A stretch of 64,000 bases of DNA from Scatophagus argus (GCF_020382885.2 NC_058495.1:18830127-18894126); one strand, 5' to 3'; shown: positions 38,501-53,095, numbered from the stretch's first letter. Notes: generated by a model not told the origin, from the letters alone. Program-made: numbers and translations.

Positions 38501-40127
38501 ACAGTTTTTCCCTTGTTGAAATAAAGACTTTTTTTTCTTTCATAGAAGCCATTCATTCATCGAAATAAATTGGTATCAGCGTTGGGGGAAAAAAAAAAAA
38601 AAAAAGCTACTCTGAAATCTTTGACTGCTCTGCACGGCTCAAACTGAGAATCAAGACATTTGACATCGTAATACAGACTTGTCCTCTGACGGACGACAAG
38701 TTTTGGCTTCTTTCTGAAACAGAAAAGCAGACTGTTTGCCGCAGGATAAAGTTGAAGAGGTGGGCGCAGTCGTTTCCAGGGTCAAGATGTGAACCATTCT
38801 GGAAAATAAGGATCTTCTATATCTCTTCAATTAACATCAGGTACTGTTTAATTCAGCCAGGTTGATCCTGAGTGCTCTGGCTGGTCAAACACTATAGCAG
38901 CTTTTTTTTGTTGGTTTTTCATGTTTCTCACTTTTTTATCCACATTTTTATTTTTTTTTCCTCAGTCTTTCACCTGTCACTCCACATAATGCATGACCAT
39001 ACGGACACACACACACACACTCATACAATTTTGTAACACTCCATCCAGACTTGACATCCCTTCCTTCCTCCAGCACTCAGACATACACACACGCACACAC
39101 ACAACCTGTTTCCAGGCAGTTTATAGTTCCTTTGTATAGCCTGTGGACCCTAAGGGTCGGCCCAACACGGCGTTTCCGAGTGTAAACACCTTAAGGCACC
39201 CATTATGCACCGTGAACACTAAACACTGTGCGGGGAATACTGCCCCCCTGTTAAGAGGGGGTCATACTCCTTTAGTTACTCCCCCCCACCCATGTAGCCA
39301 TTACGACTAAATTTATAATCCATGCACACATACAGTTGTTGCTTCTCAATCAGCTCGTGATCTCTCCTGCACATCTCATTTCCTTCCTGCTCAGCCTCTA
39401 AGTCAGCAACCAACTGAAGGTTATCCAGTTCAGTTTTTATGAAAGGAGAGGAAATGAGGCAGGAGGGTCACCTTTGCCAATTAAGACAACATAATGGATC
39501 TTGCGTGCAAAATGGCATCACAATGTCAAAACACATAAGGCCCGCGGTAAATTTTTTTTGTACTGTTTTCAACAAAAGTTTAACAATATATCATCTGCAG
39601 ACTCTTCTTTCACACTACGAGTCCCAAAATAAATAGATCTCCCTCTTTTTTTTTTTAACTTAAATACATTGTTAATATTTTCTGTGATGCTCAAAAATAC
39701 TTTTTTTGTTCTTTTTATTTGCCTGAAGATAAAGTACTTCAAAGGTTAGAAGAATTGAAGTGTTTCCCCAAACCCCTTCACACATGCAGGCAGCCCCTTC
39801 CACTGGTCCAGTGGCATGAAGGTCCACAGGAGCTCTTTGAGAAAAAAATAAAAATAAAAAATAGAGAGAAAGCAAAGGACAGGGGGAGGTAATGTCCAAG
39901 TGAGATTTTCAGGCAACAATGAAGCCAGTGGAATCAAAGATTGGAAAAGAAGGGAGGAATGAAGAAGGATGATGGGAGAAGGAAAATGGAAGGGAGAGAA
40001 GTGGGGGGTGTGGGGTTGCTGTGGAGGCAGTAACTGAAGGGGCGTTAAATAACAGCCAGTTGGACATCCCCTCCTGATTCGACACTGTTCTCAATACTGA
40101 TGAGTGAACATGTCGTCTGCTGTGCTC
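35600..40127. other. Sequence between glrx and the ell2 stop, including the ell2 3' UTR
   Basis: No coding exon is supported. Minus-strand AATAAA candidates for ell2 are at 39714-39719, 38947-38952 and 37256-37261; I cannot choose between them. The interval holds a DNA-transposon-like element (37994-38350) and several A or T runs. The stretch near 39145-39260 is richer in GC than its surroundings but has no recognised feature. Confidence 0.4.
37994..38350. mobile_element. Short inverted-repeat DNA element with GGTACACC ends
   Basis: The left end, CAGTGTCCTCTTTGTTAGGT followed by ACACC, is an imperfect inverted copy of the right end, GGTGTACCTAATGAAGTGGC followed by CACTG. The ends match a non-autonomous DNA transposon that I recognise in fish genomes. 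No clear target duplication is seen, so the limits are tentative. Confidence 0.6.
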
Positions 40128-43100
40128 TCAGCACCAGGCCTGGGATCTGCGCTGGTCAAAATCAGCTATTAGCCGCTTGATGTGGGCCAACTTGTTGTGC
40201 AGGTACTCGCAGCGCTGCTTCTCCTCATGGTAGTTGGGGCTGTGCTGTAAAACACAACAATAAATAAACATAGTTCAAAATGAGAAATAACAATCTAAGC
40301 GTCTGTGGTGTACATATTAAAAGAAAAAAATTAAATCAAGTCTATGTTACTACTTACTTGCTTCATCTTTTTGTACTCTTTCAAGACTTCTTCTTGCACC
40401 TTCTGTTAAAGTTAAAAAAAAAAAAAAAAAAAAATCAAATCAGAGATTCTGTTTTTATTCCCAGTCCACATGTCCTGAAAGATTTCAATGCCCCAGACAA
40501 ATGGAAGAATATTAACCATGTTTGAAAACAATTTGAGATCACCAATAGTTTTTATTTAAAGACCTGGGAATGAGACTGAACTATCGTTCTCCTTTAATAG
40601 TATTCAAATTGTGCTTGTGTTCAAAGAAAGAAAATCCAATTGCGCCTCACACTCTCACCGGTATGACAACGGGATCATGTGTTCATTCACCCAAACAGCT
40701 AGAATAACTTGCTGTACATGAACCACAAACTGGTAAGCAACTGTTCTGATCTCTCCTGATCAGAGAAAAACTTTGCTTTCAATGCAAATGCACATGATTT
40801 ATTAATACTACAAAAAAGAACATAATATGCATGCACTAAAAAATGGGTTGAGCCAAATGGGTGATAAAAAAAAGAAAAAACAATTAACCTCATCGTAACA
40901 TTTGGCACGACAGCAGCTCCCTGAACGTAGCGCAGGCCCTGAGTTTCAGATGGCATCAAACATTAACTAAATGTGGGCTGCCTGGTGGCTGTAGATCTCA
41001 ATGGATCAAGTAACAAATGTAAAATGTTAAAAACATGAATTATTTGCTGAAAAAAAAAAATGCATCACTTCCTGTTTCCTCCTACAGCACCACAATCTTG
41101 TACCAGTGAACTAAGAATGGCTGAACAGTCACAATCTGCAATTAATATAATAAACTTAACCTGTGACCTCTTTTGTTCAAAATGAAAAACTCACTAAAAA
41201 AAAAAGCTCAGTCGGGATTATAATGTAAACATCACATTGAAGTACAGTGTACTCGACCTGGTATTCTTTGGAACCAGGTGCCAGCTTCCGGCACTGGGCA
41301 TCCAGCTGGGTGAAGCGGCGGGTGACGTTCTCCACACGGGCGTGTAGCAGGCGATACTCATCATACTCTGCATTGAAGTCATCCTTGTAGCTTTGTCGCT
41401 GGTCCACGGACACCAACGGTATGTACTTCCTGTGAAGACAGGAAAAGGAAATATAACTGAGTGATTCTTTCTAAAAGTGGCTACTGAGGTTGCTCCAATT
41501 ACTGGAAGCAGTTTCAGCTGATGTCAAACAGCGACCAAAATGCTGTTTCACTTTCTTATCATCTACAGTTGTTAGTTATTGGTGGCAAAATAAGTTAATG
41601 GTCCTAATCTGTTGTTGAATACCAGACACAAGATAAATATACCTGTGTTTATTTTATATACTCAAGCTTCTGTCTGTTCTCCAGATCCTCTTTAATGACA
41701 GTCAAATGGTTTAAACTGTAAAGACCTGATATGTTAAGAGGCTCACACTGCGAGGACAATGGACATTTGGAGATATTTAAAGGTTACTCACACTACATAG
41801 TCAGGCATCTCATTTGTGGAGGAGAACTCAGTTGATTGGACTGGCTTCTCTTTATCAGAAGAGTCTGAGGAGGAAAAGCAAAGTTTAACAAAGCCAACAA
41901 TGCACCAATAATCAATAATAAAGAATCAACACTCTAGCAAGGACGGAACATACAATAAATATGACCTTCTGGTTTATTGGTAGTAATTAAACTTAACATG
42001 AGCATATTCTTAAGAAAAACTGCAAAACACAGTCTGTGAGGAAATCAAGTCTCTCAATATCAAGTAAAGCAGATCGAAAGACCACAGAGTAAGAAAAAAA
42101 AGAGCTCAGATAAATGCCTCAGCATGTTCAGATAACATTCAGAGCATGAGCTTAATCAAAGATCAAACTGTTTGTGACTGAGGGGGCTGTAAGAGACAGT
42201 GCAGAGATAAGCACTGAAACATGAAACAATCCAAAGACTGAAAAATAAAGACGTCTGGAAGCTGAAAACTTGGACAGAAGAGTAGGACTGACACCTTCTG
42301 GTCAGTAGCTTGTCTTCATCTGACAATCTCTGGTGTTGCTTTTATAAAGAGAATTTTTTTTTTCCCTCCTGTAAGATTTTAAAATGTTTTAGCTAAAAGG
42401 GTCCACTGAAGTGTTTCTGGCCATCCAAAAAATATGTATTTAAATTTTCATTGAGCATCTCTTGGTTTCCCCACCAACCCCTTAAAACAGATGTAGCAGC
42501 AGCTAGTTAGCTTGTTTGCTAATAACAGTTGTCTGCTCCGTTGCAAATGTGTGAGCTCTTAAATCAACTGTTCTCTGAGGGTTTGACACAATGACCAACT
42601 TATTACATGTCCATTACATTAAATTAATTTAATTCAATGTGGATACAAAATAATTCATATTAAAACACGTTTAAAGATACCCCCTAATCTAAATTGTCAC
42701 ACACTGCTTCAGTAATCGACAAACTTAATCAAGTAATAAATGAAGTGAATGGGAACAAAGTGCTTCCTGTGAGGGCGGAGTGAGGGTTAATGTTAGTGTA
42801 GAAACACACCTTGGTCTTTGTGAGGATTCCTGTTGATGCCTTCTCTGCTCTCTTCCTCAGCACTGCGCCTCTTTTTGGCTCTACGAGTCTCTTCAGCCTG
42901 CTCTGCTACATTGGGAGAACTTGTGCTGCCTCTTTCCGTCCATTTCCCTCTCTCCTTCTCCCGGTCCTTCTCTCTGTGCTTCTTAGATTTCTTTTTAAAT
43001 TTCTTGTTGGTAACACTGAGCAAAGAAGGGCTGGTGATGACACTGGAGGTAACTGTGAGTGAGGTGCGAGGAGGAGGAGGAGGAGGAGGAGGATGAGGAG

Positions 43101-46100
43101 GGCTGGGGGAGGCAGCTGGTCTGGAGACGGGGACAGGGTTCCGATAGCGGTCCTGCAGGGTTCTATCGGAGGAGAGAGGGCCGGGTGATGGGTCTCTGCA
43201 GGAGGAACTCTGGTCCACGGGCAGGTCTTGGGTGCCACAGCCCTCCGGGGTGCTGGGTGAGTTGGAGTTGGAGGCTGGACTAGGCTGCTGGTGAGAAGGG
43301 GCAGGGGGGTGGGACGAGATGGGGGGGTGGGACGAGATGGGGAGATGGGTGGGAGGGCCCGAGGTGATGTTGCAGGGTAGGGATGAGCGTTTAGAGCTGG
43401 GGCTGCCCTCATCCTCACGGCGATCAGAGGAGGAGGAGGAGGACGAAGTTGCGGCTGGCCCTCGACTGCTGAGGTGGGAGATGCGGGCTTTCTTAGGAGC
43501 CAAAGGATCGATGAAGTCAAAGTCTGGCTGGCGCTTCTGAAGGAAAACACCCAGAATTTAATAAATTTGAGTTGTATATTTCACTGTGGGGGGCTCAATA
43601 TGTTTGTGTGCATTTTCTTGAATACCTGCGGGGATGTGGGGACACTATCTTTGGGAGAACTGCTTGAAGAGAGGGTCTCAGCTGGAAGACCTAATTTGCT
43701 GTTAGAGAAAGGAAAGACTGTATCAATGGAGCTTTATTGCAAATGTATAATGAATAAGGAAATGAATTTAACATATCTGGCAGGCCTCTGAGGTGCACGA
43801 CAATGAGACTTGACTCAGGGAAAAGTGAAACTGTAACTAACAATCCAGTCTGACAACAAATGCTTTATTAGTTAAAAGGAGGCCATTTCTGTACCGAGCG
43901 AGGATCCGCTCAACCTGGGACTTCTCATCCTCCGAGTAGCCAGGCCAGTCTCGCTGGACATCACGATACATAAAGTCCTTCAATGAGTATGTGTTGTCTT
44001 TGGGGTTCAGGGTTGCCACCTGTTACATACAAACACACACACACTTTAAAAGTTAAAGTATGACATCATGAGAAGTATACAGTATGTTCAGAAACTTCGC
44101 ATTTCCTGTGCTGACCAAACATCTGTGAATGCAAATAGTGTTTAACGACAACGTGGTTTGTTTCATGTTAAAGTGAATGAAGCACTTGTTACGTGGGCAG
44201 GATTTCCTTTTGCAGAGTCATGTTTGTGATGGGTACAGGGATCTCTGAAATTAGAATCTTGTATAGCTCTTAGCGTGAAACACCTTAAGATTTAATATTT
44301 TTTTTAAACTCTGCAGTACCTGTTGCAGTGTGGTCCCCAGTGAGTTTCGGTCCTTCTGGTTGATACCATCCCTCTGCAAACGGGCAAGCACTTCCAGCTT
44401 CTTGTAGGACCTCAGCGCCAGCAGGTGGATGATGCGGTCCCGGAAAGGTCGCTGGGACACAGGGTTATTAGAAAGGCACTTACGAATAGTGTTGGCTGGG
44501 TTGATGGGCATGGAGCGCTTGCGTTCTGGGACCACCTCTGGGGTCGAGAGCGCAGGCTTACGGATATGGACTTGCTTTCCTAGAGACAGATGATGAAGAC
44601 AAAGAGATTTTAAAAGCCTCTTCTTCTCTGCAGGGAGGGTCATCATCATACATTCTCATGTTGGATATTTGCTTAACAACATTCTTGTCTGTCATCTCCA
44701 GCTCACTTACTGAAGCTGGCCTACAAACGCCTCCATCCATGCCAATAAAAATGAAAGACTAAGAAAATACAGTTTGATTCCATTCATTAACTCTTTGGCT
44801 ACAAGCTCAAACCACAGAAAGTCTCTTTTGTGAAGTTTCAGATGGTCACTAACACTGTGTGCTTGAAAAGCACAGAATTGCTGATAGTACTGCCAAAATC
44901 CATTCAAGGGGCAGTCACAAAAGAAGCTACCAGCACCCAACTACACTGTATACTGGATTGCAGTTCTTTCATCAACAAAAACTAGGTTTATAAAACTGAT
45001 CTGGAGTGCAGGTGATGAGAAGAACCCAAGACACCTCTTTGTCTGCGTTGCAGAGCCATGTGCACAGTCATGGTGCCTACACTTTTCCCTATAGCGCTTT
45101 GTGGTCATTATGAAATTCAAAAGCTCTTTAAGAGATTAAGGTTAGAGAGAAGAAGAGAAAGGGGAAAAACTCCACCCCTTCCCCTTTTTAAAAGGCAACA
45201 GACTTGGAGCAATGTGAGCTGGTGTAAGCTCACGCATTTTGTGCTGTCTAGCAGAACAAAGAGATTTTGCTGCATGTGAAAAGACAATGCAATTATGTCT
45301 TCTCCGTCAGAAATAATCACTTTGTACATAGGGAACAGAGTATACCGTTTTAACTCGGAACATTAAACACCGGTGAATTCAAATTGATAAGGGCTGTGCA
45401 GCTCTCATTAAAAGATACAGGCTCCAGACAGAGATAAAGATAATAAAACAAGCTACAGATGGTTACCTGAAATTAGCAACCTGTGAAAACAAGAAGCTGA
45501 ACGCCCCTTTTGCATTAGTAAAAAGGGTGCTGACTCCAAACCAGCTGCTACAAGCTCCTCTCCCACCCCTTTTCTCTGCTGCTCCTCTCGTTTCCCAGTT
45601 TCTATCTGGGCCGGTGTATGCAAATGTGTCCTCAGGGCACAGAGAAAACAGGCCTGAGGTGGTTTTAACTCACGTAGAAAATTTGTGCACTGAGCTAGAC
45701 TTTTGATTCTGGTTGCAAGGAAATATTTGACAAAGTCTTAGATCTCACAAACTGCTTTTGACGAAAGACAGCCAAATATGCTTTGTATTGCAAATATAAA
45801 GTAAATTTACTCAAACTGAAAAAAAAAGCATGTCTGTGGCTAAATATATATATATTTTTAAACACACCAGGACAGACTTTTTGGATGAGCTCAAGAGTAA
45901 CTGCAATAGCTATTCTAATGTGTAGATGTAGAAAGGATTGTTGTTAGAAAGGGTTATGATCTACAATTTTAAGTTTCTGTATGTTGTTTATTTAGAAAAT
46001 AAATCTAAAACAGAATGCTTTAATTATATATTCATAAAAATTACGTTAGCAACATCAGTTAACCTATTAAGAACATGACTACAGAAGGGCAAATGCAGAC

Positions 46101-49100
46101 ACCTGCCACCTGTCTCTAAGTCTGCTGAGCATTTCTTTCTGCTTTAGTACATATCCAAATACAGTTAAATTTCAGTTTCATGTCTCTGACATGCATTAGA
46201 AAAACGAATAGAGACATTTACACCATTAACTGCACTTTCAACATCAATATTACTGTAATTTAAACATTAACACTGAAGGATTTTCAGTTTCCTGTCGTAA
46301 TACTGACATGAGACAAACAGGCCTTTTTCCATGAATAAATAAAGTTATTTAGCAACAGTCACTACTACAAACTCCAGTACATTAGTTTCCAAATGAAACA
46401 TGCTGCCTCAGGAGCAGATACTTAGATATGTTTTAAAGTTTAGTTTTAGAACTAAGCAAAATCCTTGATGCTGCTGTTGTTTTCAAACCAGCCAAAGGAG
46501 GGAAAGAAATAAGTGGTACATACTTTGTTTTAATGCATTTTGAATGTGGGCAAAGACACTTTTGGACTAACAGTACCTGCATTTTTAATGGTGTCCTGTA
46601 ATTCCAAAATATCCTCAAAATATTTGGCAATCAGTATTGCTCTGTGGTTTGTTAGACCTTTGATAACCAAACCACTTCCATATGGTACGAGACTGAATGA
46701 CGTTACTCTTACTTCCTTTACTGCCATGCTCATCCCCCCCATTCTGTGACATTCTGTCTATCATGGGTCATGTTTCAATAAAACAGAAATAGCTTCACTT
46801 TCCACCTTTGGCTCTTAGCAGTTAAACTGCTAATGAGGAAAAGACTGAGATGGCAAAATGGCTTAGTCACAACAATGGCTTTGAATTTAGTCAGGCAGTC
46901 AGCTTTTGCCTATTCAGTCTCAGTGAAAAGAGAGGAGAGGTGTTGATAGGATGTAAAGCAATGCTGGTGTTGGGGCATCTGACTGTGAGGTGCAGAAGTG
47001 AGACAGGACTGAGGGCTTTTACCTCTGTACTGGCCCCCGGGCTTGATGACTTTGGTCCCACGTTCACGTGTGTCCTCTGCGGCCTGGGTCATGCGTTCCC
47101 GGGTCACCTGGTAAGAGTCATTAGTGGCACACACGGTGACCTTGTCCTGTACTGTCGCCAACAATGCCAGGTGTGAGGCCCCTGAGCTGGAGACAAAGAG
47201 GGAGTATGAAAGAAAAATGTGAGGCAGAGAGAGATCACTTTCTAGCAATCCACGGCAAGACAGCAGCAGCTGATTCAGCTGACCAGTAGTACCAGTACCT
47301 TGACACATACTGATGGATGCACTCAAAGCTTCCCTGAGGGTTGTCCTTGCCCACATTAGATAGATAGAAGTCAAAATTGTGGAAGGTGTCGGAGGAGGAA
47401 TCTTTCTTGGGAATCTTGATACGCTGTAAAATAAATAAATGAATTCAGAAAAAAATAATACAACTTGAAGGATTTAGTCACACCTGAGTGTCTGGGATAA
47501 CCGAGATGAGATTGATTATCAAATACAAACGGTTTAATTGTCATCATAAAGATTCTATATGCTATGCCCAACCATTAACAAACCTTCAAATCTTCCCCCG
47601 AGTTTGTTTGAAAATTGTACTGAGGCAGTGTCTACATCAGAGCTATGGGCTTTGATGAACAATATGGGCGTAAGCATCAGAGAGGAAGGTCTCTTAGGTC
47701 TCATCAGCTCAGGAGAGGCTGTGTGTGAGTCATGTGTATAATGGACTACAAGCACTGCAAAACAGTGTTTATAGACTTCAGAAGTTAATTTGCTCCTCTC
47801 TGTACAGTAAAGCAGACAGTTTGCATAGAGAACACAGTTCATATTACCAACCCTGAATTTATTACAACATCAAAACTAGCTTTAAAAGTCTACATTTGCA
47901 AAGTGCATTGACAATGCAACAACAAAAATTGATCACTCAATAAATAAAGAACTGATGCACTTGTGATGACGCTATAATGGTGGTGACACAGATTAAGTGG
48001 AAACTGCAGTAGTGAAGTAGGCCTACTTGATTAACTTCAAAGTCAGCGGTTTTATTGCTGACACACTCATGTTGGGCCGTCTAAATGAATGAGGAAAAAC
48101 TCAAAGCACACATAAACAAAAAGACTGAGTGAACGAATTATAGTTGATTACATAAATAATGACATCTCTCATCTAACTTTAATATTTCGGGGGGAAAAAA
48201 AAAAAAAACAAACTTACCCCTTGGAGCCCCTTGAACTGTATCGTCGGCCGCAAAGAAGATACATTCTGAAAATGAAGAAAATCAAGAGTTTAAACCCTAC
48301 CAACACTTGTGAAATGTAAAGAGGAACCTGGACAGTGAATGAGTTGTGTCATTTGAAGCCTTGCTCATAACATGGACATTCAAATTCCAAATCAACATAT
48401 GAATGCTGCGCAGATCTTTTTTCAGCACAACTATTAATTCTGTTCAAGCATTTCGGACAGTTTCTGACTTCAACCTATTTGTTGCCATTTAGCCTTTCAA
48501 AAATCTTACCACTGCGGTCAAAACTTGAGGTTCCCTAACCAACTGCAAACATCACTAATACCCAGCAGGAGCAGGTTATGGCTGTTTATATCCCGTGAAG
48601 TTTGTGTTCGTCAATACCACGAACTGTCAGGAACTAATCACTCACTCATCATCCAAAGCTTTATTTGAAAATCTCAACAGACATTGAGTACAGCCCTCAA
48701 CAGCAGCTGAGTCTGTAATAGAGAACTACTACAGAATGTCAATTATGAAAACACTGGTCTAAAACCGGCAGAACATGTTAGACTATTTGAGTGGCACTTC
48801 AGGACTCAAAACATTTAGTTTTAGAAAGAGCACAGCCTTAGGGTCCTGCCACATCAGCTCTTCATACATCTGTTAAATGTTGGGCTTAAACATAGTGAAA
48901 AGACTATTTGCATGTGCCTTTGGTGCCTGCATGAAAGAAAATAACTTGGCCGTCATTTATCTTCATAACACTAGAGAAAAACACTATCAAACTGTGAACC
49001 TGTTAAAAGTGTTCCGTATCGCTAAGAACATGAACTGAGAATATGTCTGATGCAGGCCTGCAAGTAAGCTGATCTTCATCATTAATGGATGAATTATTTG

Positions 49101-52030
49101 GTAAATAAAATGGTAGAAAATAGCAAAAAAAAAAAATTAAAAATCTAAACCAAGGTGATGTCAAATTGCTCATTTTGTCTAAAACCTTAAAATATTCAGT
49201 CACAGAAAGAAAAAAAAACGTATTTATGCATTTGAGGGGCTCGGGCTTGGGAATGTTTGGGATTTTTCCTTAAGAAGTTAGTTAGATGCATGCTTTTCTG
49301 TTGATAATCTGGCACTAGTGGTCTGGTGCATGCAGCAGGGATCATGGATGACTGTCAAACATTCCTGATGACCGTCCACTGGTAGCCAACTCTCAGTTCA
49401 GTGTCTCTCAGCTCTAAAGTTTAAAACTACAGAGAAACTTCTTTCACCTTCACCTTCTTTCAAAGTGGTTACAAGGTAGGCGGTGGGCAAAATTGTTTAT
49501 TTTTTTTTGGTTTTTTTTTGGTCAACACAAGCAGTTGAATTTGGACAACACTCAAATACAGCAGGCATTTTGATGAAGATATTTCTGAAATGTCCTTGTT
49601 TTGTGTAGGTTTGCAAGTTTGCACTGATGGCTACTTGAAACAGACTTGACAGCCACAAATATACAGTGGCTGCTCTAGAGGTCGGGCTTAAAAGTACATA
49701 GTCAACAACTTAGGGTTATAGCTCGATGTGCAATGGCACAGGTAAAATTAATACAAAAACTCCTCAATGACAAGACAATGCGATAAAAGTTCCAGTCAGG
49801 CTTAGTGGCTGGGAATGATACCAGCCTCTACTGTTCATTATATGACAGGAATGCACATGATTCTGTGCTTCTTCATACAGCCAACAGGAAAAACAGTTGT
49901 CTAGATCACAGACTTCTGAAATGTTCTGGTTTGAGTGAATGTGCATTTTATCAACAACAGCTTCTCTACATTCTCGGACAATGAAATACACTTGCCAACT
50001 CACACATGCAACAAGATACAGATAATTAAGGATGGAATGTATACTTTTTTCAGACTGAAAGAACTGTGTCATGGTTATTATGAGCTAAACTACTCCAAGC
50101 CACTGACTCCCTCCCCCACTATCCATACACTCACTCGCACACACACAATTCTGATCACTTTTCACATCACCACAGAAAGACAAAGATAGCCAGCTTCCAT
50201 AGTTCGATGACTGGTTGAGCTACAACACACATTACTGAGAGGAGAGAGAAACAAAAAGCAGGCCGTTTTGACTGCTCAGTCAGCAAGAGATGGCAAGCTG
50301 CCGTTCAATGCAGCGTGCGGACCAACATTACCACATCCAATAAAGCTGCAGCAGGGGCTGTCACAAAAGAATTCATTATTTTTGATCACTCCCTTCATCT
50401 TATCTAAATTAATCCAAATTTCAAACACTCTAAAGGCAGTCTCCAATATATGGGACTGACAGTGGGCACAAGTTTCACACACAGGGGTGTGAGTAGTATA
50501 CAGACACAGACACTATGTGCCAATAAAAAGCAGTCACAGAGACCTCTGAACACTACAGCCCCATGCTAAGCTACAGTGCATCAGCTCTGAGATCTAGGCC
50601 CAGTCACTGTGTTATGTAACAGTGTTGTTGGCAGAGTTTAGGTCAGGTAACTTGGCTTCAGGCCTCTGCAACTGAAGACTGCAGAGGTCTTTTAAGATTA
50701 GTTCACCTGTGTGGCACCTCAACAAGATTACACTATTTGTGCAGTTCAAGATTAACAAGTTATATTTAATCTACAGTTATGCAGCACCCTATTAGCATAC
50801 TTGGTTTCCAAAGCTTCCCAATGACTGGTGGTGTCAAGCCCAGGAGTGAAATGCAGTACATTTAATTAAGGAGTTCGCTGAGAGCAAAAAAAGTACCCGC
50901 ATAAATTGTATTTTTAACAAAACAGCATGGACAGCAAAATCAGTTTTCCCATTATCTTAAAAAAAAAAAAAAAAAAAAAAGATTTATAGCATATGTTTGT
51001 AACTGCTGGCTTACTCAGCAGTCTGACGTGAGTAAGACTATATATATATATAAAAAAAAATCTAAGTAATTTGGCAAGCAAGCCCAAATTAAATATTTGC
51101 CCCATGTAAAGCTTTAAGGCACTTACTCAGACCCATCTTGTAGCTACAGTGTGACAGCTCATTTCACTGCAACATTAGATGATTGAGTTAGATAGCCGTT
51201 AAGGTTTGAACGTGGATATGAGCTTCACATCCCTGCCAGGTGTTACGTTTTCTCAGCATATAAAACTTGTAACCACATGGTAAGCTGACCAGTCACCGGA
51301 CATGCTTCAAAACGTCACTAACTAGTTATCAAGTTACATTAGCCTCAATTTATCCGTACTTTTCCACCCTGCTCCTGACGGAAATATAACATCGTCGAAT
51401 TAAAATTCATGATAGTTAACTTAGCTTTTGTGTTACACGCTGGGCTTAGGCAACATGTGTAGTGTTAGAGCGTATCCGTCGATATACAATGACTACTTTC
51501 CTAATTTGGTCAAAGTAACGTTAGTTTGGCAGGGAAAAAATGGACTTGGCTGGCCAGCACAGCATAGGGGGTTCGGACTAACGTAGCTAGAGCTAACACT
51601 GGCTAATCAGAGTGTCTAACTTTACCAACAGGTTTTGTTAGTTAAATAACATTTGTCACTTCGTAAAACCTGGCCAGAACATATGACCAGGGCCTCGTTT
51701 ACCTTCTTCCGTTGATTAATGTAATGACACAAAACTAATACAATAAAAAAAAAACAAGCAGAAACTCGCACTGTCAACAGCTTAGCTAACTTTGTAGCTT
51801 TAGCTGTGCGTGGCAGTTGAGCTTCCCAGCTGAGACGAGCTGTGTCAGCCCGACAATCCTAGCTAATTTTAGCCGAAATAAACGGTCGTTTCACTCACCT
51901 TACACTTTTGGTGGCTCTCTATCGCTCTCAGTGCAGTCTCGGTCAATTTGACGTGCAATACTGTGACTCTGTCTGCGCTCTGTTGGCCACAATTTAATCC
52001 ATACCTCCCATCCTCGGAGAGCGCCGCCAT
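40128..52030 (-). CDS. ell2: RNA polymerase II elongation factor ELL2, 12 coding exons
   Basis: Nuclear factor that suppresses pausing by RNA polymerase II as part of the super elongation complex; this role is family knowledge. Exons from 5' to 3': 51899-52030, 48218-48265, 47299-47423, 47023-47186, 44320-44579, 43895-44019, 43626-43698, 42810-43536, 41792-41864, 41258-41429, 40358-40402 and 40128-40244. All phases agree, giving 686 residues (human 640). The N-terminal ELL domain has [37 protein letters not shown] and [25 protein letters not shown] and QRDWPGYSE follow. Exon 8 encodes a low-complexity Ser/Pro/Lys linker holding the conserved [11 protein letters not shown] and a [13 protein letters not shown] block. 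The occludin-like C-terminal domain (about 575-685) includes [13 protein letters not shown] and [17 protein letters not shown]2 rather than ELL is supported by neighbours glrx and pcsk1. Confidence 0.97.
44580..47022. other. ell2 intron 4
   Basis: Intron of 2.4 kb with no repeats I can name and no other exon. It is AT-rich towards its centre. Confidence 0.4.
48266..51898. other. ell2 intron 1
   Basis: The largest ell2 intron (3.6 kb). It holds A runs near 49125 and 50960 and a short TA run near 51040. No exon or named element is seen. Confidence 0.4.
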
Positions 52031-52135
52031 CTTTATCAGCCCTCCACCATCGTCCCTTTGAGGCTGAAGCATTTAGCAGCACAGGCTCCCTCTGCTCGCT
52101 CTGGCCCGGGGAGGGACTACAGCTGCCTCAGGGCT
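52031..52135 (-). promoter_or_regulatory. ell2: ell2 promoter and leader region
   Basis: GC-rich sequence directly upstream of the ell2 ATG, including CCCCGGGCCAGAGCGAGCAG read on the minus strand. The chosen ATG (AAAGATGGCG) has a good context. An upstream in-frame ATG at 52072, with no stop between, has a poor context. Confidence 0.45.
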
Positions 52136-52139
52136 GACA

Positions 52140-53095
52140 GTCGTGGATTGGTCTTGACTTGCTAGCTTGTTCGTTTTTCACTTTCCAACCACACTGAACT
52201 TACATATATCACGTATAATTGTGAGTTAGAGGATTTTAGAATGCATACGAGTGTTCAGTAATGCTACTTTGGTTTTGCTGTCCTTTTACAAAACCAGGAA
52301 TGCACAGGGTCCTGTTTGTCTGTATCTAAAGCCTTATCAGAGTAAATGTTAAAATAACCAGTTTTCCTTTCTCTCTGAGCCCATAGCCTCCTTCTCAAAC
52401 ACACATGTAGCTATGTCTTGGCAAACTGCCTCTGCCTGCTGTGTTTTGCTGACATGGTAGAACTAATTCTAGCCTGCTGAAACTGTTCAAACAAGGTTTT
52501 GTAGTCCACTGTGGTGTGAACTCAGTTTTACTCAAATACAGGTTAGCAGGCATTGTAATGAACATCAGCTAAATCATCTAAATATAAGGTTGTGCTCTAC
52601 TTTGCCTGTATTGCTTTCTATACATTCAAAACTTTTTACTTATTCTTTCTATTTCTAAAAATACTCTGCATCACACAACAAAGCACACTGTGTGGTGAAC
52701 AAACTTATAAGTAATGTTTGAGGGTAAAGCCAATTACTTTGCTTTTTTGACTCTGTATTTTAAGCACTTTTGGGACTGTACACATCCATACAGATTAAAG
52801 TGATATGACAGAGTCCACTGTCCTTTTTTGACAGCCAGCCACTTTCTGAACAACTTTAGCTTTAAGTTGGCCTACAATCGTCTTTCATGTGGTTCTTTTA
52901 ATGATACTGAATATCATGTGACATCAGCACCATGGGCACAAGCTGCACCTCCACTATCTCCCACTGTCAGTCCCCTTGACCTGGTGATTAGGGCAGCATG
53001 TTTTGGTGTGGAGTAGCCTCGGGCAGGGTGGGGAAAGGCTTGTGTGAATCCAACAGATTACCATAGCTCTTCACCCCACCCATCCCCATGAGGAG

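Noticed and set aside
43059-43283. Plus-strand Glu-rich open frame
   Set aside because: It is the reverse strand of the proline-rich part of ell2 exon 8.
46910-47374. A 154-codon minus-strand frame as a separate gene
   Set aside because: Its conserved core is ell2 exon 4; the ends are intron read-through.
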